Source: Nocardia gamkensis NBRC 108242 (GTDB lineage Bacteria; Actinomycetota; Actinomycetes; Mycobacteriales; Mycobacteriaceae). Taken from it: a DNA stretch of 64,000 nt. The stretch spans positions 1-64,000 of the forward strand of contig NZ_BDBM01000016.1 in assembly GCF_001612985.1 (NCBI RefSeq), in the 5' to 3' direction. Shown here one piece after another: positions 49,574 to 58,695 of the stretch. Numbering within the stretch: position 1 is the stretch's first letter; each line of letters opens with the position of its first letter. The notes beneath the pieces were generated by a model. The model was not told the origin of the DNA. It did not search any database and worked only from the letters and a program-made list of their open reading frames with translations. A program made the translations under genes and the position numbers.

Positions 49574-50427
49574 CCAGCGAACTCGCCGCCCGCGCGGTGC
49601 TGGCCAGGGCGGAAACCACCGCGGTCGGCTCGGAGACCGCCCCGGCGTCGCGATCGGCTTGGCGCTCGCGCCTGCTGCGCGTCGGCTCGGTCGCCGTCGC
49701 GGTCGGCCTGTGGCAGCTGCTCACGGTCAACAACGTGCGGGCGGGCCTGCGTTTCGACACGTTGCCGACCGTCACCGAGATCGTCGCCGAATTCGGCACC
49801 CAGTTGCGCGCCGACCAGTACTACCTGGACATCGCGCAGTCGCTGATCCGGATCGTCACCGGCTTCGGGCTGGCCGCGGTGGTCGGCGTGATCGCGGGCA
49901 TCGGCCTCGGCCGCTCGCGGCTGCTCGCCGATACCTTCGGCCCGCTGGCCGAACTGGTCCGGCCGATCCCGGCCATCGCCCTGGTCCCGGTCGCGATCCT
50001 GCTGTTCCCCAGCGACGAATCCGGCATCGTGTTCATCACCTTCACCGCGTCGCTGTTCCCCGTGCTGGTCAGCACCAGGCACGCGGTGCGCGCACTGCCC
50101 ACGATCTGGGAGGACGCGGTGCGCACCCTCGGCGCGTCCCGGCTGGACGTGCTCGCGCGCGTGGTGTTCCCCGGCATCCTGCCCGGCGTCTTCAGCGGAC
50201 TGTCGGTCGGCGTCGGCGTGGCATGGATCTGCCTCATCTCCGCGGAGATGATCTCCGGACGTCTCGGCGTCGGCTACCGCACCTGGCAGGCCTACACCAT
50301 CGTGGACTATCCGGCGGTGTTCGTCGGCATGATCACCATCGGCGTCCTCGGTTTCGCGACATCGGGGCTGGTCGAGCTGGCCGGCCGCCGCATCACCCGC
50401 TGGCTGCCCAGAGAGGTCGAAGCATGA
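49570..50427 (+). CDS. ABC transporter permease (SsuC/TauC-like)
   Basis: A 285-residue inner-membrane permease with about six helices. The BPD-type EAA loop is IWEDAVRTLGASRLDVLARVVFPGILPGVFSGL, contacting the ATPase. Helices include VGSVAVAVGLWQLLTV, GFGLAAVVGVIAGIGLG, PIPAIALVPVAILLF and VFVGMITIGVLGFATSGLVEL. Typical of the sulfonate/taurine/nitrate importer family. ATG 49570 overlaps the binding-protein stop and its own stop overlaps the ATPase start, both as ATGA. Confidence 0.93.
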   Translation: MTSELAARAVLARAETTAVGSETAPASRSAWRSRLLRVGSVAVAVGLWQLLTVNNVRAGLRFDTLPTVTEIVAEFGTQLRADQYYLDIAQSLIRIVTGFGLAAVVGVIAGIGLGRSRLLADTFGPLAELVRPIPAIALVPVAILLFPSDESGIVFITFTASLFPVLVSTRHAVRALPTIWEDAVRTLGASRLDVLARVVFPGILPGVFSGLSVGVGVAWICLISAEMISGRLGVGYRTWQAYTIVDYPAVFVGMITIGVLGFATSGLVELAGRRITRWLPREVEA

Positions 50428-51164
50428 CCACAGTGATCGACGCACCGGCATCGACCGGAATGCGCCTGAGCCTCACCGGCGTCCGGATCGCCTACGGGGG
50501 CGAACCGGTGCTCGACGGGCTCGACTTGGCGATCGCGCCGGGCGAGATCCTGGTCGTGGTCGGCAAATCCGGCTGCGGCAAGTCGACCTTGCTGCGCGCG
50601 ATCGCCGGACTGCGCGCCCCGGAGGGCGGAGCCATCCTGGCCGACGGCGACCGCGTGAGCGGCCCCGCGGCCGACCGCGCCCTCGTGTTCCAGGACGACG
50701 CGCTACTGCCCTGGCGCACCGTGCGGCAGAACATCGAACTCGCCCTGCGCCTGCGCGGCACGCCCCGGGCCGAGCGCAGAGCCACCGCGCTGCACTGGGT
50801 GGACGAAGTCGGGCTCACCGGGTACGCCGACTATCTGCCGCGCGACCTGTCCGGCGGCATGCGCCAGCGCGTCCAGCTGGCGCGCAGCCTGGCCGCCGCG
50901 CCGCGCGCCGTGCTGATGGACGAGCCGTTCGGCGCGCTGGACACCCAGACCAGGGAAACCATGCAGCGCCTGCTCATCCAGACCTGGCGCGCCCATCCCA
51001 CCACCATCGTCTTCGTCACCCACGACCTCGACGAGGCCTTGCAACTCGGCGACCGCATCGCCGTGCTCGGCGGCGGCACGCTGCGGGCGCTGGTGCCGGT
51101 GCCCGGGCCGCGCGAGGCGATCGACCGGGCCGCGACGAAGGCCGAGATCCTGGAGAAACTGTGA
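50424..51164 (+). CDS. ABC transporter ATP-binding protein (SsuB/TauB-like)
   Basis: A 246-residue ATPase: Walker A VVGKSGCGKSTLLRA, Q-loop LVFQDDALLPWRTV (the QDDxLLPW form typical of SsuB/TauB), signature LSGGMRQRVQLARSLA, Walker B VLMDEPFGALD and H-loop IVFVTHDLDEAL. It powers the importer formed with the permease at 49570. ATG 50424 overlaps the permease stop (ATGA); its own stop overlaps the flavoprotein GTG (GTGA), so transport and oxidoreductase are produced in step. Confidence 0.94.
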   Translation: MTTVIDAPASTGMRLSLTGVRIAYGGEPVLDGLDLAIAPGEILVVVGKSGCGKSTLLRAIAGLRAPEGGAILADGDRVSGPAADRALVFQDDALLPWRTVRQNIELALRLRGTPRAERRATALHWVDEVGLTGYADYLPRDLSGGMRQRVQLARSLAAAPRAVLMDEPFGALDTQTRETMQRLLIQTWRAHPTTIVFVTHDLDEALQLGDRIAVLGGGTLRALVPVPGPREAIDRAATKAEILEKL

Positions 51165-53905
51165 ACATTCCGCCGCTGTCGGAACGGATCCGGCTGGACT
51201 GCGACGTGCTCGTCATCGGGGGCGGCACGGCGGGCACGATGGCCGCGCTCACCGCCGCCGAGCAGGGCGCGAACGTGCTGCTGCTGGAGAAGGCGCACGT
51301 GCGGCACTCCGGTGCGCTGGCCATGGGCATGGACGGCGTGAACAACGCCGTGATCCCGGGCAAGGCCGAACCGGAGGACTACGTCGCCGAGATCACCCGG
51401 GCCAACGACGGGATCGTCGACCAGCGCACCATCTATCAGACGGCGACGCGCGGCTTCGCCATGGTGCAACGGCTGGAGCGCTACGGCGTGAAGTTCGAGA
51501 AGGACGAGTACGGCGAGTACGCGGTGCGCCGGGTGCACCGCTCCGGCTCGTACGTCCTGCCGATGCCCGAGGGCAAGGACATCAAGAAAGCGCTGTATCG
51601 CGTCCTGCGCCAACGCAAGATGCGCGAGCGGATCCGCATCGAGAACCGGCTGATGCCGGTGCGCGTGCTCACCGAGGGCGGGCGCGCCGTCGGCGCCGCC
51701 GCCCTGCACACCCGCACCGGCGAATTCGTCGCCGTCGCAGCGAAAGCGGTGATCCTGGCCACCGGGCCGTGCGGCAGGCTCGGGCTGCCCTCCAGCGGAT
51801 ACCTGTACGGCACCTACGAGAATCCGACGAACGCCGGCGACGGCTACTCGATGGCCTACCACGCGGGCGCCGAACTCAGCGGCATCGAATGCTTCCAGAT
51901 CAACCCGCTGATCAAGGACTACAACGGCCCGGCATGCGCCTATGTCGCCAATCCGTTCGGCGGCTACCAGGTCAACGCCGACGGCGAACGCTTCGTCGAC
52001 TCCGACTATTGGTCGGGCCAGATGATGGCCGAGGTCAAGCGGGAGATCGAATCCGCGCGCGGCCCTATCTATCTCAAGGTGTCGCACCTGCCCGACGAGA
52101 CGCTGAGCACGCTGGAAGGCATCCTGCACACCACCGAGCGCCCCACCCGCGGCACCTTCCACGCCAACCGCGGCCACGACTACCGTACCCACGACATCGA
52201 GATGCACATCTCCGAGATAGGCCTGTGCAGCGGGCATTCCGCCTCCGGCGTGTGGGTCGACGAGCACGCGCGCACCACGGTGCCCGGCTTGTACGCGGCG
52301 GGCGATCTGGCGTGCGTGCCGCACAATTACATGATCGGCGCGTTCGTCTTCGGCGATCTCGCCGGCGCGCACGCCGCGTCCACCGTAGCCGAGGTGCCCG
52401 CGCCCGCCGAGCTGCCCGAGGACCAGCTTGCCGCGGCCCACGAGCTGATCTACCGGCCGTTGCGTCAGCCGGACGGGCCGCCGCAACCGCAGGTCGAATA
52501 CAAGCTGCGGCGTTTCGTGAACGACTATGTCGCCCCGCCCAAGACCGCGGCCAAGCTGAGCATCGCGGTGGAGACTTTCGACCGGATGCGCGCGGAGGTC
52601 GAGGGCATCGGCGCGCGCACCCCGCACGAGCTGATGCGCGCGGTGGAGGTGTCGTTCATCCGCGATTGCGCCGAAATGGCCGCCCGCAGCTCGCTGACCA
52701 GGACCGAATCCCGTTGGGGCCTCTATCACGAGCGCGCCGATCTACCCGAACGCGACGATGTCGAATGGCGATACCACCTCAACCTGCGCAAGAACCCCGA
52801 CGGAACCATGGCGTTCCTGAAGCGTCCGGTGGCGCCGTACCTGGTGCCCGTGCCCGGGCTCGACGACCTGCCCTCGGCCGATGCCGAGGCGGTGCCGGTG
52901 CACCAGCCGCACCGGATCGCGGGCCGTGCGCCGCATACCGGCGCCGGCGGTGAGCAGGAGCGGGCCGGAGCCGCTGCTTCGCAGTCCGCCACTCCCCCGT
53001 CACCCCGGATCGTCGCGTTGCTCGCGCTCGACGAGCCCAGCGTGGAGCAATTGTCGGCGTATCTGACCGATCCCGACGCGGGCGTCCGGGCCGCGGCGAT
53101 CTCGGTGCTGAGCGAGCACACCCCGGAGGGCTTCTCGATCGCCCTCGGCGATGCCTTGGACGACGAAGCGGCCTCGGTCCGGCGTGCGGCCGCGGCCGGT
53201 CTGCGCGAGCTCGTCGAAGTGCTGCCCTCCGCGGAAGGGCTCGCCGACCGGCTCGGTTCGGCCGATCCCGTCGTGCGGTCCACCGTGATCGATCTGCTGC
53301 GCGCGCTGCGGGCGGGCGAGGCCGCGCAGTATCGCGCCGCCTTGGCGGACGGGGATCATCGCGTCCGCATCGAAGCGGTCCGCGCACTGGTGTCGCTGAA
53401 CGATCGCGACGGCGTCGCCACCCTGGCCGCCGACGACAACCGGGAAGTGCGGATCGCCGTCGCCCACGGTCTCGCCGCCATCGGCGACGGCGGGCTCGAG
53501 GTGATCCGTCGCCTCGGCGACGACCACGACCCGCTGGTGCGCGCCGCGGCGCTCACCGCGTTCGCCCAGCTGGGTGGCGAACCCGCGGACGTCACCGCAC
53601 TGGACACCGCCCTGCGCCATTCGGCCTGGCAGATCCGTCAAGGTGCGGCGCGCGGGCTCGCAGGCGCCGACCCGGACCTCGCGGTGCCGATTCTGGCCGC
53701 CGCCCTGCACGATCCGCATCTCGACGTCCGCAAGGCGGCGGTGCTGTCGCTCTCGGCGTGGCCGCACCTGCCCGCCGCGCACGACGCGCTGCGCGCCGCG
53801 ATCGACGACACCGATGCCGACGTGCGCGCGTATGCCCGGCGGGCGCTGGCCACCCAGCCCACGGCATGGGGCACCATGGTTGCCGCAGCTCGAATCGCTG
53901 ATTAA
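51161..53905 (+). CDS. AprA/FrdA-like flavoprotein fused to HEAT repeats
   Basis: A 914-residue protein. Residues 1 to about 590 are a fumarate reductase/succinate dehydrogenase/APS reductase-type flavoprotein: VLVIGGGTAGTMAALTAAEQGANVLLLEK (FAD), AKAVILATGP, EMHISEIGLCSG, and GLYAAGDLACVPHNYMIGAFVFGDLAGAHAA, where the His in VPHN sits where AprA has its active-site His (SPHKF-type motif). From about 620 to 905, repeats such as DPDAGVRAAAISVLSEH, DEAASVRRAAAAGLREL, DGDHRVRIEAVRALVSL and DPHLDVRKAAVLSLSAW form HEAT/PBS-lyase repeats. With the AprB-like ferredoxin it would make a two-subunit oxidoreductase. GTG 51161 overlaps the ATPase stop. The substrate is unknown; a sulfur oxyanion or sulfonate is suggested by transporter type. 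Confidence 0.85.
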   Translation: MNIPPLSERIRLDCDVLVIGGGTAGTMAALTAAEQGANVLLLEKAHVRHSGALAMGMDGVNNAVIPGKAEPEDYVAEITRANDGIVDQRTIYQTATRGFAMVQRLERYGVKFEKDEYGEYAVRRVHRSGSYVLPMPEGKDIKKALYRVLRQRKMRERIRIENRLMPVRVLTEGGRAVGAAALHTRTGEFVAVAAKAVILATGPCGRLGLPSSGYLYGTYENPTNAGDGYSMAYHAGAELSGIECFQINPLIKDYNGPACAYVANPFGGYQVNADGERFVDSDYWSGQMMAEVKREIESARGPIYLKVSHLPDETLSTLEGILHTTERPTRGTFHANRGHDYRTHDIEMHISEIGLCSGHSASGVWVDEHARTTVPGLYAAGDLACVPHNYMIGAFVFGDLAGAHAASTVAEVPAPAELPEDQLAAAHELIYRPLRQPDGPPQPQVEYKLRRFVNDYVAPPKTAAKLSIAVETFDRMRAEVEGIGARTPHELMRAVEVSFIRDCAEMAARSSLTRTESRWGLYHERADLPERDDVEWRYHLNLRKNPDGTMAFLKRPVAPYLVPVPGLDDLPSADAEAVPVHQPHRIAGRAPHTGAGGEQERAGAAASQSATPPSPRIVALLALDEPSVEQLSAYLTDPDAGVRAAAISVLSEHTPEGFSIALGDALDDEAASVRRAAAAGLRELVEVLPSAEGLADRLGSADPVVRSTVIDLLRALRAGEAAQYRAALADGDHRVRIEAVRALVSLNDRDGVATLAADDNREVRIAVAHGLAAIGDGGLEVIRRLGDDHDPLVRAAALTAFAQLGGEPADVTALDTALRHSAWQIRQGAARGLAGADPDLAVPILAAALHDPHLDVRKAAVLSLSAWPHLPAAHDALRAAIDDTDADVRAYARRALATQPTAWGTMVAAARIAD

Positions 53906-54016
53906 ATTAGCGGCTCGACCGTTGCCGACGCGCTAACCAGGGTATAGCCGGGTGGTGACGGGGCGGCCGACGACGAGTCCGCGCCGTTGTCCATCAGCAG
54001 CGACGGGAGTGTGGCG

Positions 54017-55156
54017 TTGACCGTGCCGAACTGGCTGGATCTGGCCGTGGTCGGCATCCTCGCGGTCGCGGCGGTGCTCGGCTGGCGCCGCGGCGCGATC
54101 GTGGGGCTGCCCGGCTTCGCGGGTGGATTGGCGGGGGCGATCCTCGGCGCGGCGCTGTCGGCGGCGGTGCTCGGTCAGCTCGCTCCGGGCGCCGTGCGGC
54201 TCCTCCTAGTGCTGATGGTGATCGTCGGGTTGGTCGCGTTCGGCGCGGTCGCCGGGCACCGGGCCGGACAAGCCGCGCGCGCGGCGGTTTCCGATCCCCT
54301 CACGCGCCGCGTCGACGCCCTCTGCGGCTGCCTCGTGCATGTGCTCGCGGTCCCGCTCGTGGTGTGGCTGTTCGCCGCGCCGGTGGAATCCGCAGCCCTG
54401 GTGCGTGATTCGACCACCGTGCGGACTGTGGACGACGTCGCGCCGTTCTGGCTGTCCGGGCTGTCCGAGGTGCTCACCGGACCGATCAGGGAGGCCGGGC
54501 TCGGCCTCCCGCTCGCGCCGCCCGATCCCGGCATCCTCGACGGGCCGATGCCCGACGAACTGCGGGCGAGCGTGCTGCGGATCCAGGATCTCGCACCGAC
54601 CTGCGGTGTGCGCCAATCCGGCTCCGGATTCGTCATCGCGCCGGAGCGGGTGCTGACCAACGCGCACGTCGTCGCCGGATCCAGCAAGGTCTCCGTCGAC
54701 GCCCCGGCCGGATCGCTCACCGCAGACGTCGTGCAGTTCGATCCGACCATGGACATCGCGGTGCTCGCCGTCCCCGGTCTCACCGCGCCCGCCCTCACCG
54801 TCGCGCCCCAACCCGCCGGTCCCGGCGCCGACGCCATCGCGCTCGGCTATCCGCGGGGCGGGTCCTACACCGCGTCCGCCACCCGGGTGCGCAGCCGGGC
54901 CGCGCGTCAGGTCCGCGACATCTACCGCACCGGTCTCGGCGAACGCGAGATCTACACCGTGGACGGGTCGATCCAGCACGGCAATTCGGGCGGACCGCTG
55001 GTCGACCGCGCCGGCCGCGTGCTGGGCATCGTGTTCGGTGTCGACGAGAACAACAGCAACGTCGGGTTCGCCACGAGCCTGCCGGAGGTCCTCGATCGGC
55101 TCGACCACGCATGGCGATCCGACCGGCCGGTCGACACCGGCCCCTGCGCCTCCTGA
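54017..55156 (+). CDS. marP: MarP-like membrane-anchored serine protease
   Basis: A 379-residue protein with four N-terminal membrane helices of the CvpA type (LDLAVVGILAVAAVLGWRRGAIVG and following) and a periplasmic trypsin-like domain. The triad is His in LTNAHVVAGS, Asp in MDIAVLAVPG and Ser in IQHGNSGGPLVDRAGRVLG. A Cys in APTCGVRQSGSGF matches the redox-regulated family. M. tuberculosis MarP (Rv3671c) protects cells against acid and oxidative stress. TTG 54017 gives MTVPNWLDLAV, which matches the MarP N-terminus pattern and has GGGAG at good spacing; a TTG at 53987 is the longer alternative. It converges on the epimerase gene with six bases between. Confidence 0.88.
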   Translation: MTVPNWLDLAVVGILAVAAVLGWRRGAIVGLPGFAGGLAGAILGAALSAAVLGQLAPGAVRLLLVLMVIVGLVAFGAVAGHRAGQAARAAVSDPLTRRVDALCGCLVHVLAVPLVVWLFAAPVESAALVRDSTTVRTVDDVAPFWLSGLSEVLTGPIREAGLGLPLAPPDPGILDGPMPDELRASVLRIQDLAPTCGVRQSGSGFVIAPERVLTNAHVVAGSSKVSVDAPAGSLTADVVQFDPTMDIAVLAVPGLTAPALTVAPQPAGPGADAIALGYPRGGSYTASATRVRSRAARQVRDIYRTGLGEREIYTVDGSIQHGNSGGPLVDRAGRVLGIVFGVDENNSNVGFATSLPEVLDRLDHAWRSDRPVDTGPCAS

Positions 55157-55162
55157 CCGGTT

Positions 55163-55756
55163 TCAGGACGCGTCGGCGACGATCACCACTCCGCTCGAGG
55201 CGTCCAGCAGCGGAATCGTGCGCTCCGCGGCGTCGTCGACGTGCACGCGCGGGTGCGTGGGCAGTTCGGTTTCGTAATAGGTGCCCGGACCGTAGAACTG
55301 GCCGTACTTCACCACCACACCGTCGAAGTCCAGCACGGCGGCTTCGTGCTCCTGGATCGCCGCGCCCCGTCCGGGCGGCAGCTCCCACGCGATGCTCTGC
55401 GCGAGAAAGCGTTTCGCACCGGCCGCCCGCGCGGCGGCGATCAAGTTGCGGGTTCCCTCGGTGCGGATGCGCGAGTTGGCCTCGGCCCGCTCCGGCAGCA
55501 GCGCCACGTCGTCCGGCAGGTCGGTGAGCTGATGCATCACCATGTCGGAGCCGAACCCGACCACGGCGGCGGTCAGAGCATCCACGTCGTAGACGTCGCA
55601 TACCACCGGCTCGGCGCCGGCCGCCCGCAACCGGTCGGCTTTCGCCGCCGACCGGGTCATCCCCGCCACCTCGTGTCCCGCCGCGACCAGCAGCGGAAGC
55701 AGGCGGACGCCGATCACGCCGGTAGCCCCGGCCAGGAAGATGCGCACGGTGTTCAT
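55163..55756 (-). CDS. NAD-dependent epimerase/dehydratase-like protein, short form
   Basis: A 197-residue atypical SDR: IFLAGATGVIGVRLLPLLVAAGHEVAGMTR is the NAD(P) motif (GATGVIG), then AAGAEPVVCDVYDVDALTAAVV, GTRNLIAAARAAGAKRFLAQSIAW and VVVKYGQFYGPGTYYE with an active-site-like YGQFYGPGTY. It is shorter than usual epimerases (about 300 residues) and ends in GVVIVADAS before the C-terminal substrate domain, so it may be C-terminally truncated or a minimal version. ATG 55756. Function not assigned. Confidence 0.78.
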   Translation of the reverse strand: MNTVRIFLAGATGVIGVRLLPLLVAAGHEVAGMTRSAAKADRLRAAGAEPVVCDVYDVDALTAAVVGFGSDMVMHQLTDLPDDVALLPERAEANSRIRTEGTRNLIAAARAAGAKRFLAQSIAWELPPGRGAAIQEHEAAVLDFDGVVVKYGQFYGPGTYYETELPTHPRVHVDDAAERTIPLLDASSGVVIVADAS

Positions 55757-55791
55757 TGTGCAGCGCCTGCGGTGCTGCGTGTTCAAGCGGG

Positions 55792-56280
55792 TCAACCGCA
55801 GCTCACCCAAGCGCTGACCGCGTTGTCGTCCACCGTGTAGCCGATTCCGCGGGCGGCCAGCATGCGCAACACGGCCGCGTTGTCCGCCGTCGTGCTCACG
55901 AAGAGTTTCGCGTAACCCTCCGCTCTCGCCCGCTCGAGCAGTCCGCCGAGCACCGCGGTCCCGATGCCCGCTCCCCTGCGGGAACGGCCGATCCATACCC
56001 CGGCCTCGGCGGCTCCCGGCGCGTCGGGCAGCGGACACAGGCGCGCCGCCCCGACCACCTCGCCGTCCACTCGGATGCCGTAGGTCGACTCGACCGGCGG
56101 ACTCGCCAGCGCCCGGCCTCGGTGGAACGCCAGGAAGCCCGCTGTCCGGTCGGCATCCCAGCCGTCACCCGGCTCCTCGACCGGCATCACCTCGCCCGGC
56201 TCCGCGTCCGCCACGGCCGCGCGCAGCAGATCGGTGAGGCATCGCTCGTCGAGCGGTTCCAGGGTGACATGGACGGGCAC
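55792..56280 (-). CDS. GNAT-family N-acetyltransferase
   Basis: A 162-residue acetyltransferase. Motif A: AAEAGVWIGRSRRGAGIGTAVLGGLLERARAEG, with RRGAGIGTAV as the acetyl-CoA pyrophosphate loop; then YAKLFVSTTADNAAVLRMLAARGI. The N-terminus VHVTLEPLDERCLTDLLRAA is typical of the RimI/RimJ-like group. ATG 56280. It is 35 bases ahead of the epimerase gene on the same strand and could be co-transcribed. Acceptor unknown. Confidence 0.85.
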   Translation of the reverse strand: MPVHVTLEPLDERCLTDLLRAAVADAEPGEVMPVEEPGDGWDADRTAGFLAFHRGRALASPPVESTYGIRVDGEVVGAARLCPLPDAPGAAEAGVWIGRSRRGAGIGTAVLGGLLERARAEGYAKLFVSTTADNAAVLRMLAARGIGYTVDDNAVSAWVSCG

Positions 56281-56332
56281 AGCGCCGATCCTGTCACCGG
56301 AGCCGACGACGCGCGACCGTATTTCCGCCCGC

Positions 56333-58030
56333 TCAGACCGGAGTGATCGGCAGCCGCAGCGCGCCCGGCGCGGCGACGGGGACCACCGGGTTCTTCGGTT
56401 CGATCGCAGCGAGCCTGCGGTAGGCGGTCCCGAGGGGCGGGCGCGGGTCGTCCTCGCCCTTGTTCGGCCACAGCGCCATGGCGCGTTCGGCTTGGGCGGT
56501 GATGGTCAGCGAGGGATTCACGCCCAGGTTCGCCGAAATGGTCGACCCGTCGGTGATGTGCAGGCCGGGATAGCCGTAGACCCGGTGGTACGGGTCGACG
56601 ACGCCGGTCTCGCGCGAGTCGCCGATGGCGCAGCCGCCGATGAAGTGGCCGGTGATCGGAATGTTCATCAGGTCGGTCCACGCCCCCTGCGGCAGGCCGC
56701 CGATCTTCTCGGCGATCCGCCTGGTCACTTCGTGGCCCTCCGGAATCCAGGTCGGCGGCGCGGTGCCGTCGCCCGGCTTGGTCGTCATCCGCCTGCCGAA
56801 CAAGCCGCGCTTGGTGTAGGTCACGATCGAGTTGTCGATGTTCTGCATGACGAGCACGCCGATGATGCGCTCCGACCAGCGCCGGGGATTGTGCAGCCGA
56901 TGCAGGTGACGGCGCTGCGCGATGAGTTCCCGCACCCCCAGCCGCCAGCGGGCCCTGCCTTCCTGGCCGTCCACGAGCACGGTGGTCAGCAAACTCATCG
57001 CATTGCTGTCCTTGCCGTAGCGGACCGGCTCGATGTGGGTGTACTCGTTGGGGTGGATGGACGAGGTGATCGCGACGCCCTTGGTGAAGTCGGAGTCCTT
57101 GCGCAGGGAGCGCGCCGCGAGCACCGCTTCGGAGTTGGTCCGGGCCAGATGGCCCAGCCGCGGCGAGACATGCGGCAGACTGCCGTTCTCGCGCAACCGG
57201 TGCAGCAGCTTCTGGGTGCCGAGCGCGGCGGCCGCGAAGATCACCTGATCGGCGGTGAAGGTCCGCCTCTCCTTGCGCACCCACCGTCCGGTGCGCACCG
57301 TCCGCACCTCGTAACCACCCTCCGGCCGTGGGCGCACGTCGGTCACGGTGGTGAGCGGATGCACTGTCGCCCCGGCCTTTTCGGCCAGGTAGAGGTAGTT
57401 CTTCACCAGGGTGTTCTTCGCCCCGTGCCGGCAGCCGGTCATGCACTCGCCGCAGTGCGTGCAGGTCGAGCGCGCCGGTCCGACGCCGCCGAAGAACGGG
57501 TCGGCGACCTGCTGACCCGGACGGGAATCGTTGTCCGCGAACAACACTCCGACCGGTGTGCGGCGATAGGTGTCGCCGATGCCCATCTCCTCCGCGACTT
57601 CGCGCAGAATCCGGTCGGTAGGTGTGGTCGCCGGATTCTGGGTGACGCCGAGCATGCGTTTGGCCTGGTCGTAATACGGCGTCAGCTCGTCGCGCCAATC
57701 GGTGATGTGCGCCCACTGTTTGTCGCGGTAGAACTTCTCCGGCGGCTCGTACAGCGTGTTGGCGTACACCAGCGACCCGCCCCCGACTCCCGTTCCGCTC
57801 ATGATGAAGGTGTCGTTGAGCAAGGTCATCCGCTGGATGCCGTAGCAGCCGAGTTTCGGCGCCCACAGGTACTCGCGGAGATGCCAGGAGTTCTTCGCGT
57901 ACTCGTCGTCGGCGAACCGCCTGCCCGCCTCGAGCACGCCGACCCGGTATCCCTTCTCGGTCGCTCGCAGTGCGGCCACGCTGCCGCCGAAGCCGGAACC
58001 GATGACGAGCACGTCGTAGTGGCTGTCCAT
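56333..58030 (-). CDS. GMC oxidoreductase, ChoD-like (cholesterol oxidase family)
   Basis: A 565-residue GMC-type flavoprotein. The ADP-binding motif VLVIGSGFGGSVAALRATEKGYRVGVLEAG starts at residue 7; GTGVGGGSLVYANTLYEPP, CTHCGECMTGCRHGAKNTLVKNYLYLAEKAGA and GFPGL-like YPGLHITDGSTISANLGVNPSLTITAQAERAM follow. This closely resembles mycobacterial ChoD (Rv3409c), whose true substrate may not be cholesterol. The Cys-rich segment CTHCGECMTGC is characteristic of this branch. ATG 58030 begins at the FAD strand. It is divergent from a phosphoribosyltransferase gene 170 bases away. Confidence 0.9.
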   Translation of the reverse strand: MDSHYDVLVIGSGFGGSVAALRATEKGYRVGVLEAGRRFADDEYAKNSWHLREYLWAPKLGCYGIQRMTLLNDTFIMSGTGVGGGSLVYANTLYEPPEKFYRDKQWAHITDWRDELTPYYDQAKRMLGVTQNPATTPTDRILREVAEEMGIGDTYRRTPVGVLFADNDSRPGQQVADPFFGGVGPARSTCTHCGECMTGCRHGAKNTLVKNYLYLAEKAGATVHPLTTVTDVRPRPEGGYEVRTVRTGRWVRKERRTFTADQVIFAAAALGTQKLLHRLRENGSLPHVSPRLGHLARTNSEAVLAARSLRKDSDFTKGVAITSSIHPNEYTHIEPVRYGKDSNAMSLLTTVLVDGQEGRARWRLGVRELIAQRRHLHRLHNPRRWSERIIGVLVMQNIDNSIVTYTKRGLFGRRMTTKPGDGTAPPTWIPEGHEVTRRIAEKIGGLPQGAWTDLMNIPITGHFIGGCAIGDSRETGVVDPYHRVYGYPGLHITDGSTISANLGVNPSLTITAQAERAMALWPNKGEDDPRPPLGTAYRRLAAIEPKNPVVPVAAPGALRLPITPV

Positions 58031-58200
58031 GCACTCGAGCGTATGGCGGCAAACACGCAGGCCGGACGAGAGATACGGACGGGATATCGAGATTTCCGGC
58101 CATCTTCCCCTTCCCCTTCCCACCGCGCCGAGCAACCCGCCGGGAAACCCCGGCGGCCCTCGTATGCTCACTGCGTCGCGTCCAGCGAGAGGGAGAGCCT

Positions 58201-58695
58201 GTGACGGATCGCGAAGTACTGACCTGGGACTCGTTCGGTTCCGCGAGCCGGGAACTCGCCACGGCCATCGCGGCGGACGGCTTCGAGCCCGATCTGATCC
58301 TGTCGATCGCCCGGGGCGGGCTGTTCGTGGCGGGCGCCCTCGGCTACGCCTTGGACGTGAAGAACCTGCACGTGATGAACGTGGAGTTCTACACCGGTAT
58401 CGACCAGCGCCTGGAACTGCCGGTGATGCTGCCGCCGGTGCCGCAGACCGTGGATCTGGCCGGCGCCACGGTGCTGGTCGCCGACGACGTCGCCGACACC
58501 GGCGCCACCCTGAAACTGGTTCGCGACTTCTGCTCCGGCAAAGTCGCCGAGGTGCGCTGCGCGGTGATCTACCAGAAGCCGTGGTCGAAGGTCGACAGCG
58601 AGTACGTGTGGCGGCGCACCGACCGGTGGATCAATTTCCCGTGGTCCACCGAACCGCCGGTAGTGCAACGCCGGCCACGCGTGCTCGACGCGTAA
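58201..58695 (+). CDS. Phosphoribosyltransferase family protein
   Basis: A 164-residue type I phosphoribosyltransferase. The PRPP loop is ATVLVADDVADTGATLKLV (DDVADTGAT); upstream LILSIARGGLFVAGALGYALDVKNLHVMNVEFYTG and downstream AVIYQKPWSKVDSEYVWRRTDRWINFPW fit the hypoxanthine/xanthine-guanine group found in actinobacteria and archaea. It would salvage a purine base with PRPP. GTG 58201 follows gagagggagagcct. Divergent from the ChoD-like gene. Confidence 0.88.
   Translation: MTDREVLTWDSFGSASRELATAIAADGFEPDLILSIARGGLFVAGALGYALDVKNLHVMNVEFYTGIDQRLELPVMLPPVPQTVDLAGATVLVADDVADTGATLKLVRDFCSGKVAEVRCAVIYQKPWSKVDSEYVWRRTDRWINFPWSTEPPVVQRRPRVLDA

Noticed and set aside
50831..52729. 632-codon minus-strand open frame
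   Set aside because: Antisense of the ATPase and flavoprotein genes; low-complexity composition and no domain.
56187..58268. Overlapping long frames on both strands across the ChoD-like gene
   Set aside because: Only the minus-strand frame ending at 56333 has FAD and GMC motifs; the others are shadows rich in Arg, Ala and His.
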